Part shown: piece after piece, positions 53,703 to 63,441 of the stretch
Layout: every line of letters begins with the position of its first letter
Numbering within the stretch: position 1 is the first letter of the stretch
Origin: an uncultured Erythrobacter sp.
GTDB lineage: Bacteria > Pseudomonadota > Alphaproteobacteria > Sphingomonadales > Sphingomonadaceae
Reading direction: 5' to 3'
Length of the DNA stretch: 64,000 bases
NCBI GenBank assembly: GCA_947503155.1
Contig: CANNCL010000001.1
Span: forward strand, 186,001 to 250,000
Translations under genes and position numbers: made by a program
Notes under the pieces: generated by a model
Seen by the model: the letters and a program-made list of their open reading frames with translations, nothing else
Databases searched by the model: none
Told to the model about the DNA's origin: nothing

Positions 53703-56375
53703 ATGACTGCTATCGGCAAGGACACGCTCGCCACTCGTTCAACTCTTTCGGTGAACGGTACAGATTACGCCTATTACTCGCTCGCCAAGGCGGCTGAGCA
53801 GCTGGGTGATATCTCAAAACTTCCAAATTCGATGAAAGTGCTGCTGGAAAACCTGCTGCGCTTTGAAGATCAAGGCTTCACCGTTGGCCGCGAACATATC
53901 CAAGCGATCGTCGATTGGCAGAAGGACCCGTCCACCGGTAACGAAATTCAATACCGTCCTGCGCGCGTCCTACTCCAAGATTTCACCGGCGTGCCTTGCG
54001 TTGTTGACCTTGCCGCGATGCGCGATGCGATCAAAGAATTGGGCGGCGACACGCAGAAGATCAATCCGCAGGTTCCCGTGAACCTCGTCATTGATCACTC
54101 GGTCATGGTTGATGAATTTGGCCATCCAAAGGCGATGGAGCAGAACATGGCGCTCGAATATGAGCGCAATGCGGAGCGTTACGACTTCTTGAAATGGGGA
54201 TCGAAGAGCTTTGAAAACTTCTCCGCTGTCCCTCCTGGCACCGGCATCTGCCACCAAGTGAACCTAGAGCACATTGCGCAAGGTATTTGGTCGAGCAAAG
54301 ACGCCAATGGCGATTTGGTCGCTTATCCTGACACTTGCGTCGGCACAGACAGCCACACGACCATGATTAACGGCCTTGGCGTCCTTGGTTGGGGCGTTGG
54401 CGGGATCGAGGCCGAAGCCGCGATGCTGGGTCAGCCGATCTCTATGCTGATCCCAGAAGTTGTTGGCTTTAAACTAACCGGCGCGATGGCCGAGGGCGTG
54501 ACCGCGACTGACCTTGTTCTGACATGTGTGCAAATGCTGCGCGAAGTCGGTGTTGTCGGGCGCTTTGTTGAATTTTATGGGCCGGGCGTTGCGACGCTCA
54601 CGCTCGCTGATCGTGCGACGATCGCCAATATGGCACCGGAATATGGCGCGACTTGCGGCTTCTTTGGTATTGATGACAAAACCATCGATTACATGCGCCT
54701 CACCGGACGCAGCGAAGAAAACCTCGCTCTGGTTGAAGCCTATGCCAAAGAGCAAGGCATGTGGTTCGATCCGGCGCATGAGCCGGTCTTTACAAACACA
54801 TTGTCGCTCGACGTTTCTTCGGTTGTGCCGAGCCTTGCCGGTCCAAAACGCCCGCAAGACCGCGTAATCCTTCCCGAAGTGGACGAGCTGTTCAACGGCG
54901 AGCTCGCCAGCGTTTACAACAAAACTGGCCCAGTGCGTACGCCAGTAGAAGGCAAAGACCACGACATTGGCGACGGCGACGTTGTAATCGCAGCCATCAC
55001 CAGCTGCACCAACACATCCAACCCGGACGTGTTGATCGCCGCGGGTCTGGTGGCCAAAAAAGCCAATGAGCGCGGCATGAAGCCAAAACCTTGGGTGAAG
55101 ACCAGCCTGGCTCCGGGCAGCCAGGTTGTGACAGACTACCTCGTTAAATCTGGCCTTCAGAGCGATCTGGACGCCATCGGTTTTGACCTAGTTGGCTATG
55201 GTTGCACCACCTGTATCGGTAATTCCGGTCCGCTGGCTGCGCCGATCAGCAAAGCGATCAACGGCCACGATATCGTCGCCGCGTCGGTCCTGTCGGGCAA
55301 TCGCAATTTCGAAGGGCGCGTCTCGCAAGATGTGCGCGCAAACTTCCTCGCATCGCCTCCGCTTGTGGTCGCCTACGCATTGCTGGGCACGGTGACCAAA
55401 GACATCACAACAACCGCGCTTGGGCAAGACCAAGACGGCAATGACGTGATGCTCGCAGACCTTTGGCCAACCAACGCCGAAGTCGCCGAAAATCGCGCGG
55501 CCAATATCGACCGTTCGATGTTCGTGAACCGTTATGCCAATGTCTATGACGGTGATGAACATTGGCAGGCAATCACGGTTGAACCATCCGACACCTACCA
55601 ATGGCGTGCCGGTTCGACCTATATCGCCAATCCGCCTTATTTTGAGGGCATGGATATGACCCCTGCGCCGGTAGAGGACATTGTCGATGCAAAACCGCTC
55701 GCGATCCTTGGCGATTCGGTAACCACCGATCACATCTCGCCGGCTGGCGCGATTAAAGAAGACAGCCCAGCTGGTTCCTACCTCAACGCCAATCAGGTCG
55801 CGAAGAAAGACTTCAACTCCTACGGCTCACGCCGCGGCAACCATGACGTGATGATGCGCGGCACATTTGCCAATATCCGCATCAAGAACGAAATGGTCCC
55901 CGGCGTCGAAGGCGGCGAGACCACGTATAATGGCGAGCAAATGCCAATTTACGACGCGGCGATGAAACACAAAGCCAACGGCACACCGCTCATGGTGTTT
56001 GGCGGCAAGGAATACGGCACCGGTTCGTCGCGCGATTGGGCGGCGAAGGGCACTATCTTGCTGGGCGTGCGCGCGGTTGTGGTGGAGAGCTTTGAACGCA
56101 TTCACCGTTCCAACCTGGTCGGCATGGGTGTTCTGCCGCTGCAATTCAAAGACGGCGACACGCGTGACACATTGAACCTGTCATCGGATGACACGTTCAG
56201 CATCAAAGGACTGGCTAATCTGACGCCGGGTCAAGATGTTGAAATCGAAGCGACCCGCGCCGACGGCACGAGTTTCACCTTCACCGCATTGTGCCGGATC
56301 GATACCGCAAACGAAATGGAATATTACCGCAATGGCGGCATCCTCCATTACGTTCTGCGCAAGCTTGCGGCGTAA
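53703..56375 (+). CDS. acnA: aconitate hydratase
   Basis: The TCA-cycle [4Fe-4S] enzyme interconverts citrate and isocitrate. The 890-residue protein has [20 protein letters not shown], the [20 protein letters not shown] segment, cluster cysteines in TSCTNTSNP and [23 protein letters not shown] and the C-terminal swivel domain with [13 protein letters not shown]. Length is that of AcnA. The ATG at 53703 follows AAGGATCACAGCCATA; the upstream frame extension is discarded. Confidence 0.96.
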   Translation: MTAIGKDTLATRSTLSVNGTDYAYYSLAKAAEQLGDISKLPNSMKVLLENLLRFEDQGFTVGREHIQAIVDWQKDPSTGNEIQYRPARVLLQDFTGVPCVVDLAAMRDAIKELGGDTQKINPQVPVNLVIDHSVMVDEFGHPKAMEQNMALEYERNAERYDFLKWGSKSFENFSAVPPGTGICHQVNLEHIAQGIWSSKDANGDLVAYPDTCVGTDSHTTMINGLGVLGWGVGGIEAEAAMLGQPISMLIPEVVGFKLTGAMAEGVTATDLVLTCVQMLREVGVVGRFVEFYGPGVATLTLADRATIANMAPEYGATCGFFGIDDKTIDYMRLTGRSEENLALVEAYAKEQGMWFDPAHEPVFTNTLSLDVSSVVPSLAGPKRPQDRVILPEVDELFNGELASVYNKTGPVRTPVEGKDHDIGDGDVVIAAITSCTNTSNPDVLIAAGLVAKKANERGMKPKPWVKTSLAPGSQVVTDYLVKSGLQSDLDAIGFDLVGYGCTTCIGNSGPLAAPISKAINGHDIVAASVLSGNRNFEGRVSQDVRANFLASPPLVVAYALLGTVTKDITTTALGQDQDGNDVMLADLWPTNAEVAENRAANIDRSMFVNRYANVYDGDEHWQAITVEPSDTYQWRAGSTYIANPPYFEGMDMTPAPVEDIVDAKPLAILGDSVTTDHISPAGAIKEDSPAGSYLNANQVAKKDFNSYGSRRGNHDVMMRGTFANIRIKNEMVPGVEGGETTYNGEQMPIYDAAMKHKANGTPLMVFGGKEYGTGSSRDWAAKGTILLGVRAVVVESFERIHRSNLVGMGVLPLQFKDGDTRDTLNLSSDDTFSIKGLANLTPGQDVEIEATRADGTSFTFTALCRIDTANEMEYYRNGGILHYVLRKLAA

Positions 56376-56386
56376 GGAAAGACGGT

Positions 56387-56881
56387 ATGAACCGCGCGAT
56401 ACTGGTCCTTTCCTCTAGCTTGGCTCTGGCAATTGCTGCTTGTGCGCCGAGCGATGGCGGAAAGGACCAGAGCGCGTCCGGGCTGCCGAGCGGCTTTGAA
56501 CTGACGGCGGCTCAAGAGAGTTCTGCGCCGGGCAATGCGCGCGATATGCAAGGCGAAATGGCCGTTGTTGATCTGACCAATGAAGAGCTTGAGCTTTTCA
56601 TGGAGAGCGGTCACCTTCGTTTGATCGACGTGCGGACCTCTGAGGAAGTGGCTGAGGGGATGATCCCGGGTGCGCAGCACATCCCATTGGACGAATTCGA
56701 CCCGGCCAATCTCGATCCCCGCACTGTTCAGGATGTTGTTCTGTATTGCCGCTCCGGTCGCCGTTCAGCGATTGCCGCGGAAAGGTTGGCTGCATTCACC
56801 GGCGAGCCCGCAATACATTTGGCGGACGGAATTATCGGCTGGAAAGAAGCGGGCCTAGAGACGGTTCTGCCCGCCGAATAG
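56387..56881 (+). CDS. rhodanese-domain lipoprotein
   Basis: The 164-residue protein has a lipoprotein signal with Cys19 (LALAIAACAP), then a rhodanese domain: LIDVRTSEEVAEGMIPGAQH and the active-site loop LYCRSGRRSAIAAERL with the persulfide Cys. It should act in the periplasm or outer face of a membrane. It starts 11 nt after acnA and is likely co-transcribed. Substrate unknown. Confidence 0.85.
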   Translation: MNRAILVLSSSLALAIAACAPSDGGKDQSASGLPSGFELTAAQESSAPGNARDMQGEMAVVDLTNEELELFMESGHLRLIDVRTSEEVAEGMIPGAQHIPLDEFDPANLDPRTVQDVVLYCRSGRRSAIAAERLAAFTGEPAIHLADGIIGWKEAGLETVLPAE

Positions 56882-56936
56882 GCGTTCACCAACAAGTCAT
56901 TGGGCGCACGGCAAACCTTCCGCATAGGAGGTTTCC

Positions 56937-57464
56937 ATGAAACACATATCCGCGCTGTGTGCTGCTTCTTGCTTGACGCTTTGCACGCCTGTTTTTGCGC
57001 AGGAGGCTCAGCCGGATGGTCCGGCAGCACGGCTGCAAATCGACTATGATGCATTCCAGTTGATGACTGCAGAAGTGGCGATTTTACGCGCAGACCGCCT
57101 GTTGCCCAAGCCAGACTTCTTTGAAAGGGCTGGCGCGGATGGCGCACTTTTGCTCGACACTCGCTCCGCCGCGGCCTTTGCTGCGGGCCATATCGAAGGG
57201 GCGGTGAACTTGCCGTTTTCTGATTTCACCGAAAGCTCTCTTCGAGCGGTTATCGGCGATGATCAAAGCCGCGCCATCTACATCTATTGCAACAACAATT
57301 TCAGCGACGATGTCGTCCCGGTGCGAACAAAGCGAGCCCCGCTCGCGCTCAACATCCCGACTTTCATCAATTTGGTGGGTTATGGCTATGCCAATGTCTG
57401 GGAATTGGGTGAGACCATGCCGCTCGCAGATGTGAACTGGGTCAGCAGTCCTTTGCCCGAATAG
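56937..57464 (+). CDS. exported rhodanese-like protein
   Basis: The 175-residue protein has a Sec signal ending near AFAQ (about residue 21) and a rhodanese-like fold: LLLDTRSAAAFAAGHIEGAV, YIYCNNNFSDD with the possible catalytic Cys, and LVGYGYANVWELGE. The loop after the Cys is not the usual CRSGxR form, so activity may differ. Strong GGAGG site precedes the ATG. Confidence 0.78.
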   Translation: MKHISALCAASCLTLCTPVFAQEAQPDGPAARLQIDYDAFQLMTAEVAILRADRLLPKPDFFERAGADGALLLDTRSAAAFAAGHIEGAVNLPFSDFTESSLRAVIGDDQSRAIYIYCNNNFSDDVVPVRTKRAPLALNIPTFINLVGYGYANVWELGETMPLADVNWVSSPLPE

Positions 57465-57466
57465 CG

Positions 57467-57502
57467 AAAAGGGCGGCCCCCGCGATGGGAGCCGCCCTTT
57501 TT
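57467..57502. terminator. bidirectional rho-independent terminator
   Basis: AAAAGGGCGGC (57467-57477) pairs with GCCGCCCTTTT (57491-57501), with a T run after it. It separates the rhodanese gene from the convergent Ser-rich gene. Confidence 0.88.
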
Positions 57503-57521
57503 CTTACGCTTGCTTGCCCGT

Positions 57522-59822
57522 TTAGGCCGCGGCTTTTTCGTCTTCCGACTTCACGCCAAACTTGCGGCGACCCAAGATCGCTGCTGCGGCTAGGCCGAAC
57601 AGGATCATCATTGGCGGTGCCGGAACATCGGTGCCGCCGCTGCTGCCGCTGCTCGATGAAGAGCTGGAGCTTGAGCTAGAAGATGAGCTCGAAGAAGACG
57701 TTGTCCCGCCGAAGCTCGAAGTGCCGCCCGAGGAGCTGGAGCTGCCCGAAGAGGAACCCGATGAAGAGCTGCTGCCGCCAAAGCTCGATGTTCCGCCAGA
57801 AGAGCTGCTCGATGAAGAGCTTGAGCTCGACGACGAGCTGGAGGTGGTTCCGCCAAAGCTTGTCGAACCGCCCGAGCTGCCGCTCGAAGAGCTGGAGCTA
57901 GAGGACGAACCCGAAGACGAAGTCGATCCGCCGAAGCTCGATGAACCGCCTGAGCTACCGCTCGAAGAGCTAGAGCTGGACCCGGACGAAGACGACGAAC
58001 CGCCAAAGCTGGAGTTACCACCCGAGCTGGCCCCGCCGGACGAAGAGCTCGAAGACGAACTGCTCGACGAAGAGGATGAGCTGGTAGAGCTGCTCAGATT
58101 GCCCGAACTACCGCCGCTGGTCGCACCGCCCGAAGAGGTGTTGCCGCCAGAGCTAGAGCTGGAAGATGATGAGCTCGATGACGATGAACTGGACGAACCA
58201 CCGCTGCCGCCGCCAGTCGTAGTGCCAGGGTAACCGCTGGTGCCGCCCGAAGTGTTGCCGCCGCTTGAGCCGCCGCTCGAAGAGCTGCTCGATGAAGAGC
58301 TTGAACTGGACGAAGACGAACTCGAACCGCCGCTTGTGTTGCCGCCCGACGTATTGCCGCCCGAAGAGCTGGAGCTGGATGAGCTGCTCGAAGACGAGGA
58401 CGAGCTCGACGATGTAGAACCGCCGGTCGATCCGCCGGATGTGTTACCACCCGAAGTCGAACTTGAGCTGGACACATTGCCCGAAGTCGAGCTCGATACG
58501 TTCCCGGACGAAGAGCTAGAAACATTGCCTGATGACGAGCTGGACACATTGCCAGACGTTGTGCTGGAAACCGCGCCGGTTGAGCTGCTGACATTGCCGG
58601 AGCTGCTGGACACGTTGCCCGAAGAACTTGAGACGTTGCCCGAAGAGCTGGACACGTTGCCCGAAGAACTTGAGACGTTGCCCGAAGAACTGGAAACGTT
58701 GCCAGACGAGCTTGAAACCGCGCCAGTGGAACTGGACACTGCACCGGTGGAACTGGACACTGCACCGGTCGAACTCGAAACCGCACCGGTCGAGCTCGAA
58801 ACCGCGCCGGTCGAGCTGCTGACCTGACCGGTTGAGCTCGATACATTGCCTGACGTGGTCGAGCTGGTGCTCGAAATCCCGCCAGTGCTCGACGAAACCT
58901 GTCCGGTCGAAGAACTGATCGAGCCTGTCGAAGAGGTCGAGGTTACGCCGCCCGTGGTCGAGGAAATCGTACCTGAACCGCCGGTGGTCGACGAAATCGT
59001 GCCCGAACCGCCAGTCGTCGACGAGATCGTGCCTGACGAAGTCGAATTGTCGATGTTGATATCGATATTGATACCGCCCGACGTGTTATCGCCGCCGGTC
59101 GTACCGCCCGAAGTGCTCGTGCTGCCGCCGCTCGTGCTAGAGCCGCCCGAACCACCCGAACCGCCGGAACCGCCGGAGCTGATGTCGCCCGAAGAACCGC
59201 CCGAAGTCGTTGTGGTCGTGGTAACCGACACATCGCCCGACGACGAACCGCCGCCGCCGAAGAAGCCGCCAAAGAAGCCGCCGCCGCCGCCGCCGAAGCC
59301 GCCGCCAAAACCGCCGCTACCGCCGACTACAACTGGCGATCCGCCAAAACCGCCGCCGCCGCGAATGGGCGGAAGCGGGGGAAGCGGTGCAGGTGCATAA
59401 GCGACTTGCGCGATTGGTGGGCATTCGGATGCGTCAATATATGCGCGCGTCGCACCGGCGGGCAGCGGTGCGGTTGCAGCAACAGTTCCGTATGCGCCAG
59501 CGCCAGGAGCACCGGCGGGCCCGATAGGTTGGCACTCAAGAGTGCGCTCTACGATCCGGCGACGGCGAAGCTCAGGTTCCGGCAAAGGCGGAAGATCGCG
59601 AGCTCGCGTATCCGTCTTCACATAAATGGGTTCCGCAATCGGCCGAGCGACCGGCTGAGCAATCGCCAGCGGCGCTGTCTCAACCAATTTGCCGTCCGCA
59701 GCCGTTGTGAACTGCGGATCGTCCGTCACCATTGGCTCGGCCACACGCACCGCACCGCCCGTCATGAGGGCGACACCAGCAGCGGTGGCAGAGAGCTTTG
59801 CTACAGCCAATTTGATCGACAT
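57522..59822 (-). CDS. Ser/Gly-repeat exported protein with PEP-CTERM-like tail
   Basis: The 766-residue protein has an N-terminal signal (MSIKLAVAKLSATAAGVALM) and a short non-repetitive region to about residue 155. A Gly-rich segment follows, then about 530 residues dominated by Ser, Gly, Thr and Asn with heptad-like units such as SSSTGAV and SSSSGNV. The C terminus has VPAPPMMILFGLAAAAILGR followed by RKFG, matching the PEP-CTERM sorting pattern (Pro motif, helix, Arg cluster). No exosortase gene is in this window. A surface or matrix role is likely but unproven. Confidence 0.82.
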   Translation of the reverse strand: MSIKLAVAKLSATAAGVALMTGGAVRVAEPMVTDDPQFTTAADGKLVETAPLAIAQPVARPIAEPIYVKTDTRARDLPPLPEPELRRRRIVERTLECQPIGPAGAPGAGAYGTVAATAPLPAGATRAYIDASECPPIAQVAYAPAPLPPLPPIRGGGGFGGSPVVVGGSGGFGGGFGGGGGGFFGGFFGGGGSSSGDVSVTTTTTTSGGSSGDISSGGSGGSGGSGGSSTSGGSTSTSGGTTGGDNTSGGINIDINIDNSTSSGTISSTTGGSGTISSTTGGSGTISSTTGGVTSTSSTGSISSSTGQVSSSTGGISSTSSTTSGNVSSSTGQVSSSTGAVSSSTGAVSSSTGAVSSSTGAVSSSTGAVSSSSGNVSSSSGNVSSSSGNVSSSSGNVSSSSGNVSSSSGNVSSSTGAVSSTTSGNVSSSSSGNVSSSSSGNVSSSTSGNVSSSSSTSGGNTSGGSTGGSTSSSSSSSSSSSSSSSSSGGNTSGGNTSGGSSSSSSSSSSSSSSSSSGGSSGGNTSGGTSGYPGTTTGGGSGGSSSSSSSSSSSSSSSSGGNTSSGGATSGGSSGNLSSSTSSSSSSSSSSSSSSSGGASSGGNSSFGGSSSSSGSSSSSSSGSSGGSSSFGGSTSSSGSSSSSSSSSGSSGGSTSFGGTTSSSSSSSSSSSSSSSGGTSSFGGSSSSSGSSSGSSSSSGGTSSFGGTTSSSSSSSSSSSSSSSSSGSSGGTDVPAPPMMILFGLAAAAILGRRKFGVKSEDEKAAA
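58570..58830 (-). repeat. 21-bp tandem repeats encoding SSSTGAV/SSSSGNV heptads
   Basis: About a dozen imperfect 21-bp units lie within the Ser-rich gene (on the plus strand, units like CGAACTCGAAACCGCACCGGT). They encode heptads. The copies differ mainly at synonymous Ser codons (AGC versus TCG, TCA or TCT). Confidence 0.65.
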
Positions 59823-60034
59823 GAGTTTCGAACCTTGTTTGCGTGTCTGGCTCGATGTGGCCCGCCCACACCTTCACCAATTCCAATGCTCTGATGGGAT
59901 TGAAGAAGGGTGCACGGCAATGCGATTAACCACGTTTAGGGCCGCCTAACGCTGCGGAAGCCCACAAAACCGCCATATTTCAGGGGCGCTGTCCCGTTTT
60001 GACACCGAAACTGGACGCTTAGTTAGCCGTTTTG

Positions 60035-61108
60035 TCAGTCTATCGGTTCGTCCGGGCCACCAAACATGCTGGCTTGACCGGCAATGTTTGCCTGAGTCGG
60101 CCTTTGCATCTCCAAATGCTCCCACCCCGCATCGTTGAGCATCCGTCCGCGCTCTGTCCGCGCCAACAGGCCCAATTGGATGAGGTAAGGTTCGATCACC
60201 TCTTCGACGGTATCTTTCTGTTCGGCCAGTCCCGCCGCGAGCGCCGCCACGCCCACAGGGCCGCCTTTATATGTGGTTGCAATCATGGTGAGATAACGCC
60301 GATCCATGGCGTCTAGACCGAGCCGATCAATCTCCAACCGGGTGAGCGCATCATCAGCCATAGCGCGTGTGACGCGCCCGCCAGACACCCCGCCAATGCC
60401 GGCAACATGCGCAAAGTCGCGCACCCGGCGCAGCAAGCGGCCTGCGACCCTTGGCGTGCCGCGCGCGCGCCGCGCGATCTCGCGCACGCCTGATGCATCA
60501 ATGTCGAGGCCAAGCAGCTTACTCGCGCGGGTCACCACCAGATCCAACTCGTCATGAGTGTAGAATTGCAACCGCACTGGAATACCAAACCGGTCGCGCA
60601 AAGGCGTGGTCAGCCTGCCCTGCCGCGTCGTCGCGCCCACCAGCGTAAACGGCGGCAAGTCGATCCGCACACTGCGCGCCGATGGCCCCTCGCCGATCAT
60701 GATGTCGAGCGCACGGTCCTCCATCGCCGGATACAGCACTTCTTCGACGATAGGGTTCAGCCTGTGAATTTCGTCAATGAACAGCACATCATGCGGTTCA
60801 AGGTTAGTCAGCAGCGCGGCCAGATCGCCCGCTTTTGCGATCACCGGGCCGGATGTGGCGCGGAAACCTACGCCCAATTCGTTAGCTACAATCTGCGCCA
60901 GCGTCGTCTTGCCCAGCCCCGGCGGGCCGTGGAACAGCGTATGGTCCATCGCCTCCCCGCGCGACTTGGCGCTTTCGATGAAGACCCGCAAATTGTCGCG
61001 CGCGGCCTCTTGCCCGATAAACTCGCCAAGCGACTTGGGCCGCAGCGCGGTATCCGGGTCGCCGGGTTGGGCGTCGGGAGCGCTGAGAGGCGGATCAAGG
61101 TCAGTCAT
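60035..61108 (-). CDS. ruvB: Holliday junction branch migration DNA helicase RuvB
   Basis: The 357-residue AAA+ motor has [20 protein letters not shown], Walker [12 protein letters not shown], Walker [13 protein letters not shown], sensor [20 protein letters not shown] and the winged-helix C terminus. It drives branch migration with RuvA. The ATG at 61108 lies inside the DoxX-like gene end (8-nt overlap), indicating coupling. Upstream in-frame residues are not family-like. Confidence 0.96.
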   Translation of the reverse strand: MTDLDPPLSAPDAQPGDPDTALRPKSLGEFIGQEAARDNLRVFIESAKSRGEAMDHTLFHGPPGLGKTTLAQIVANELGVGFRATSGPVIAKAGDLAALLTNLEPHDVLFIDEIHRLNPIVEEVLYPAMEDRALDIMIGEGPSARSVRIDLPPFTLVGATTRQGRLTTPLRDRFGIPVRLQFYTHDELDLVVTRASKLLGLDIDASGVREIARRARGTPRVAGRLLRRVRDFAHVAGIGGVSGGRVTRAMADDALTRLEIDRLGLDAMDRRYLTMIATTYKGGPVGVAALAAGLAEQKDTVEEVIEPYLIQLGLLARTERGRMLNDAGWEHLEMQRPTQANIAGQASMFGGPDEPID

Positions 61109-61523
61109 GGTCGTTCTGCCCGGCTCCCAAGATCGCAGCATCGATTGAGAAACGACCTGCGCCGCTCGCCGAAAAGTGCAAACCAAGTCCCACTAAGATT
61201 ATTGCCGGCCACCACCCGCGAAAATCTTCGGCCCAGTGCACCATCACAACTGCAACGATGAAGTTGAAACAGATCAGCAAGCCCGCCCAGCGGGTTAGCA
61301 ACCCAAGCACGAGCATCACGCCGCAAGCAAACTGTGCCCATACCGAAAGCGGGGCCAATATGGAGGGAGCTGCAAACCCAAATTGCCGAAGAAATTCGGT
61401 GAATTCTATCATGCGTTCGGCCGACGTAATATTGTCCCACGTCCCGTAAATCAGAAAAGTCCCGGTCAGCAACCTCAGCGCAAGCAAGGTTGCATCGTGG
61501 CCCTTTGCCATCCATTCCAGCAT
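61101..61523 (-). CDS. DoxX family membrane protein
   Basis: The protein (140 residues from ATG 61523) has about four TM helices and DoxX features ([20 protein letters not shown], then [20 protein letters not shown]). A TTG at 61547 overlaps the preceding DsrE stop (TTGA) and is an alternative start. It is located between DsrE and ruvB genes in one leftward cluster. Role unknown. Confidence 0.8.
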   Translation of the reverse strand: MLEWMAKGHDATLLALRLLTGTFLIYGTWDNITSAERMIEFTEFLRQFGFAAPSILAPLSVWAQFACGVMLVLGLLTRWAGLLICFNFIVAVVMVHWAEDFRGWWPAIILVGLGLHFSASGAGRFSIDAAILGAGQNDHD

Positions 61524-61543
61524 CCAAGGCGCGCGTGTTCGGG

Positions 61544-62056
61544 TCAAAACGGGTTCACCGTGTAGCCGTCCTGTTGCAGCAAGGCGTGGGCGGTCATGGC
61601 GGATAGTTCCATCTCTACGCCGTCGATCAGCTCATCCGCGCTGACCCCATTGGCCGCCGCGCTTTGGCCGCACACTATGAAGCGCACGCCGTAGTCGAGC
61701 ATCGCGCGCAGCATCGCAGCCGATCCATTGTCGCCGCTCTCCACAAGGTCACGCACCGCGCCGCCATGCACGACCACCGCAATCTTGATCCGATCAGCGG
61801 GCACCCCAGCGGCAACATGCATATTGATGAACCGCGCCGCGCTCTCAAACTCGCGATTGCGCGCGCCCGAATCCGCTTTCTTCGCCACGTCAAACGCGAT
61901 GGAGAAGCGCGCGAGGCTCGGCAGATCGTTTGCGCCCTCAACCGGAGCATGCGGGCCGAAATCCTCGAATACGGGGCCGGTGCTGAACGCGGACAGGTCT
62001 TGTGCAGCGACTGGCGCTCCAAGGACGAGTAGCGAGGCGATAAGTGCGATACGCAT
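61544..62056 (-). CDS. exported DsrE-family protein
   Basis: The 170-residue protein has a signal peptide (MRIALIASLLVLGAPVAAQ) and a DsrE/DsrF-like fold (IKIAVVVHGGAVRDLV, then RFIVCGQSAAANGVSADEL with a conserved Cys). The ATG at 62056 has AGGAAA 8 nt upstream. Periplasmic DsrE-like proteins may bind sulfur species; evidence here is fold-level only. Confidence 0.82.
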   Translation of the reverse strand: MRIALIASLLVLGAPVAAQDLSAFSTGPVFEDFGPHAPVEGANDLPSLARFSIAFDVAKKADSGARNREFESAARFINMHVAAGVPADRIKIAVVVHGGAVRDLVESGDNGSAAMLRAMLDYGVRFIVCGQSAAANGVSADELIDGVEMELSAMTAHALLQQDGYTVNPF

Positions 62057-62069
62057 GGGTGTTTTCCTG

Positions 62070-62465
62070 TCAGTCAATATGCTCAACCTCTGCGTCTATC
62101 CGCAACCAAGGATGCTTGCGAGCCTCCCATACAGAATGGCGCGGTGGTGGGAAGCTGGGGTCACAGAACAGACCAACCGGGATGGCAATCGCGTCTGACA
62201 TCGGCCCGCCTTGATACCAAACCGTCGACCCGCATACCGGGCAAAAGTGGTAACGTATCTCGCCTCCACCATCGCCAATTCGCACCCACTGCGCCGAATT
62301 ACCCGATATGCTGACCTTGTCAGCCGGAAACCGCGCTTGCTCCCCAAATGGAGAGCCGCTGCGTTGCTGACATGCAAAGCAATGGCAGATCGACACCCTT
62401 ATCGGCTCACCTTCGCAGGTCGCACTCAGCGCGCCGCAACGGCACGATGCCTTGCGCGTGACCAT
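62070..62465 (-). CDS. GFA family glutathione-dependent/CENP-V-type protein
   Basis: The 131-residue protein has the GFA zinc-binding pattern: ASCRCGALSATCEG, ICHCFACQQRSGSPFGEQAR and HFCPVCGSTVWYQ. Members include glutathione-dependent formaldehyde-activating enzymes, but most are uncharacterised. The start shares a base with the ruvA stop, so the two are translationally linked. Confidence 0.86.
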   Translation of the reverse strand: MVTRKASCRCGALSATCEGEPIRVSICHCFACQQRSGSPFGEQARFPADKVSISGNSAQWVRIGDGGGEIRYHFCPVCGSTVWYQGGPMSDAIAIPVGLFCDPSFPPPRHSVWEARKHPWLRIDAEVEHID

Positions 62466-63067
62466 CACCCAGCAGCCTTCTTCAACGCAACCCGGATCAG
62501 ATCGCCCTCGCCTGCCCCTTCGCCCAGTTCCGCTTGCGCCTTAGCGACGGCCTGCGCCGCAATCGCTGGTTTGAAGCCGAGATTCTCCAAAGCGCTCACG
62601 GCATCCGCATTTGCGCCGCCCGCTGGCATCGCCGCCGCCGCGCCGGCCATTCCGCCGCCGGGTAACGCGCCCGCCTTATCCTTCAACTCGTTGACGATCC
62701 GCCCGGCCAGTTTCGGCCCTACGCCGTTTGCCCGCGCCACACTCGCCGCATCGCCAGCCGCGCAGGCATCGCGCAATTCACCGGTCGACAGCGCCGACAG
62801 GATCGCAAGGCCAACCTTGCTGCCCACGCCCTGAACCTGTGTCAGCAACCGGAACCAGTCACGCTCTGCGCTTTCGGCAAAGCCGAGCAATCGCATGTCG
62901 TTCTCGCTCACCTGCAAATCGGTGTGGACCGTACACCCCTCACCCACTTCGCCCAGCGCCGCCAATGTCCGCGCCGAGCAATGGACGAGATAGCCCACGC
63001 CCTGCACATCCATGATGGCCCAATCCTCGCCCGTTTCGTCGAGCCGTCCTGACAGTTTGGCGATCAT
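62465..63067 (-). CDS. ruvA: Holliday junction branch migration protein RuvA
   Basis: The 200-residue protein has the N-terminal OB fold (MIAKLSGRLDETGEDWAIMD, VQGVGYLVHCS), the HhH region LLTQVQGVGSKVGLAILSAL and ANGVGPKLAGRIVNELKDK, and the C-terminal domain III (VSALENLGFKPAIAAQAVAK) that contacts RuvB. The ATG at 63067 is used; the long upstream extension is spurious. ruvB lies three genes downstream. Confidence 0.95.
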   Translation of the reverse strand: MIAKLSGRLDETGEDWAIMDVQGVGYLVHCSARTLAALGEVGEGCTVHTDLQVSENDMRLLGFAESAERDWFRLLTQVQGVGSKVGLAILSALSTGELRDACAAGDAASVARANGVGPKLAGRIVNELKDKAGALPGGGMAGAAAAMPAGGANADAVSALENLGFKPAIAAQAVAKAQAELGEGAGEGDLIRVALKKAAG

Positions 63068-63441
63068 GTGTGCGCTTCCTTGAACATGGTTTGTTCTTGC
63101 CGCAGCTTGGCCGTGAATGCCAGCGGGTCCTGCCATTTGTCCGCAGCCCCGCCCTTGGCTTGGCACACCTGACACACCTGACACACTGCCCAGGGAAGGA
63201 AAACTCTCTGTCAAACCTCGCGACCTGATCGCGAAGCTCGGTCCGCACAGCGGGCCGCAAGCCCGGCCGAGCGCCCGCAGCGCCGCAGGCGCGAGGAAAT
63301 CGCACCGCGGATGGGGTGCGCAAAGAAAAGGAGCCGGTTTTCATCACCCGCCGCTCATACTGCCGCACGCTGGTGTAGGAAAATCGCAAAGTTGTTGTCC
63401 GCAATCTCGACACTGCGCGTGCATTCGCTAAGGCTCGCCCT
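63068..63441. other. 374-bp gap between ruvA and aroC, no gene seen
   Basis: No credible coding frame is present; ruvC is not here. The region holds a small tandem repeat (63163-63186, CACACCTGA units), some GC-rich inverted repeats, and presumably divergent promoters for ruvA and aroC. Confidence 0.6.
63163..63186 (+). repeat. 9-bp tandem repeat
   Basis: CACACCTGA occurs twice in a row, followed by a partial copy (CACAC). Confidence 0.6.

Noticed and set aside
57562-59400. Three long plus-strand open frames opposite the Ser-rich gene, rich in Glu, Leu and Pro
   Set aside because: They arise because reversed Ser/Gly codons rarely make stops. They lack ribosome-binding sites, fold-like sequence and sensible termini, while the minus strand has a signal peptide and sorting tail.
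63163-63186. Possible CRISPR-like repeat
   Set aside because: Units are only 9 bp with no spacers, and no cas genes are present in the window.
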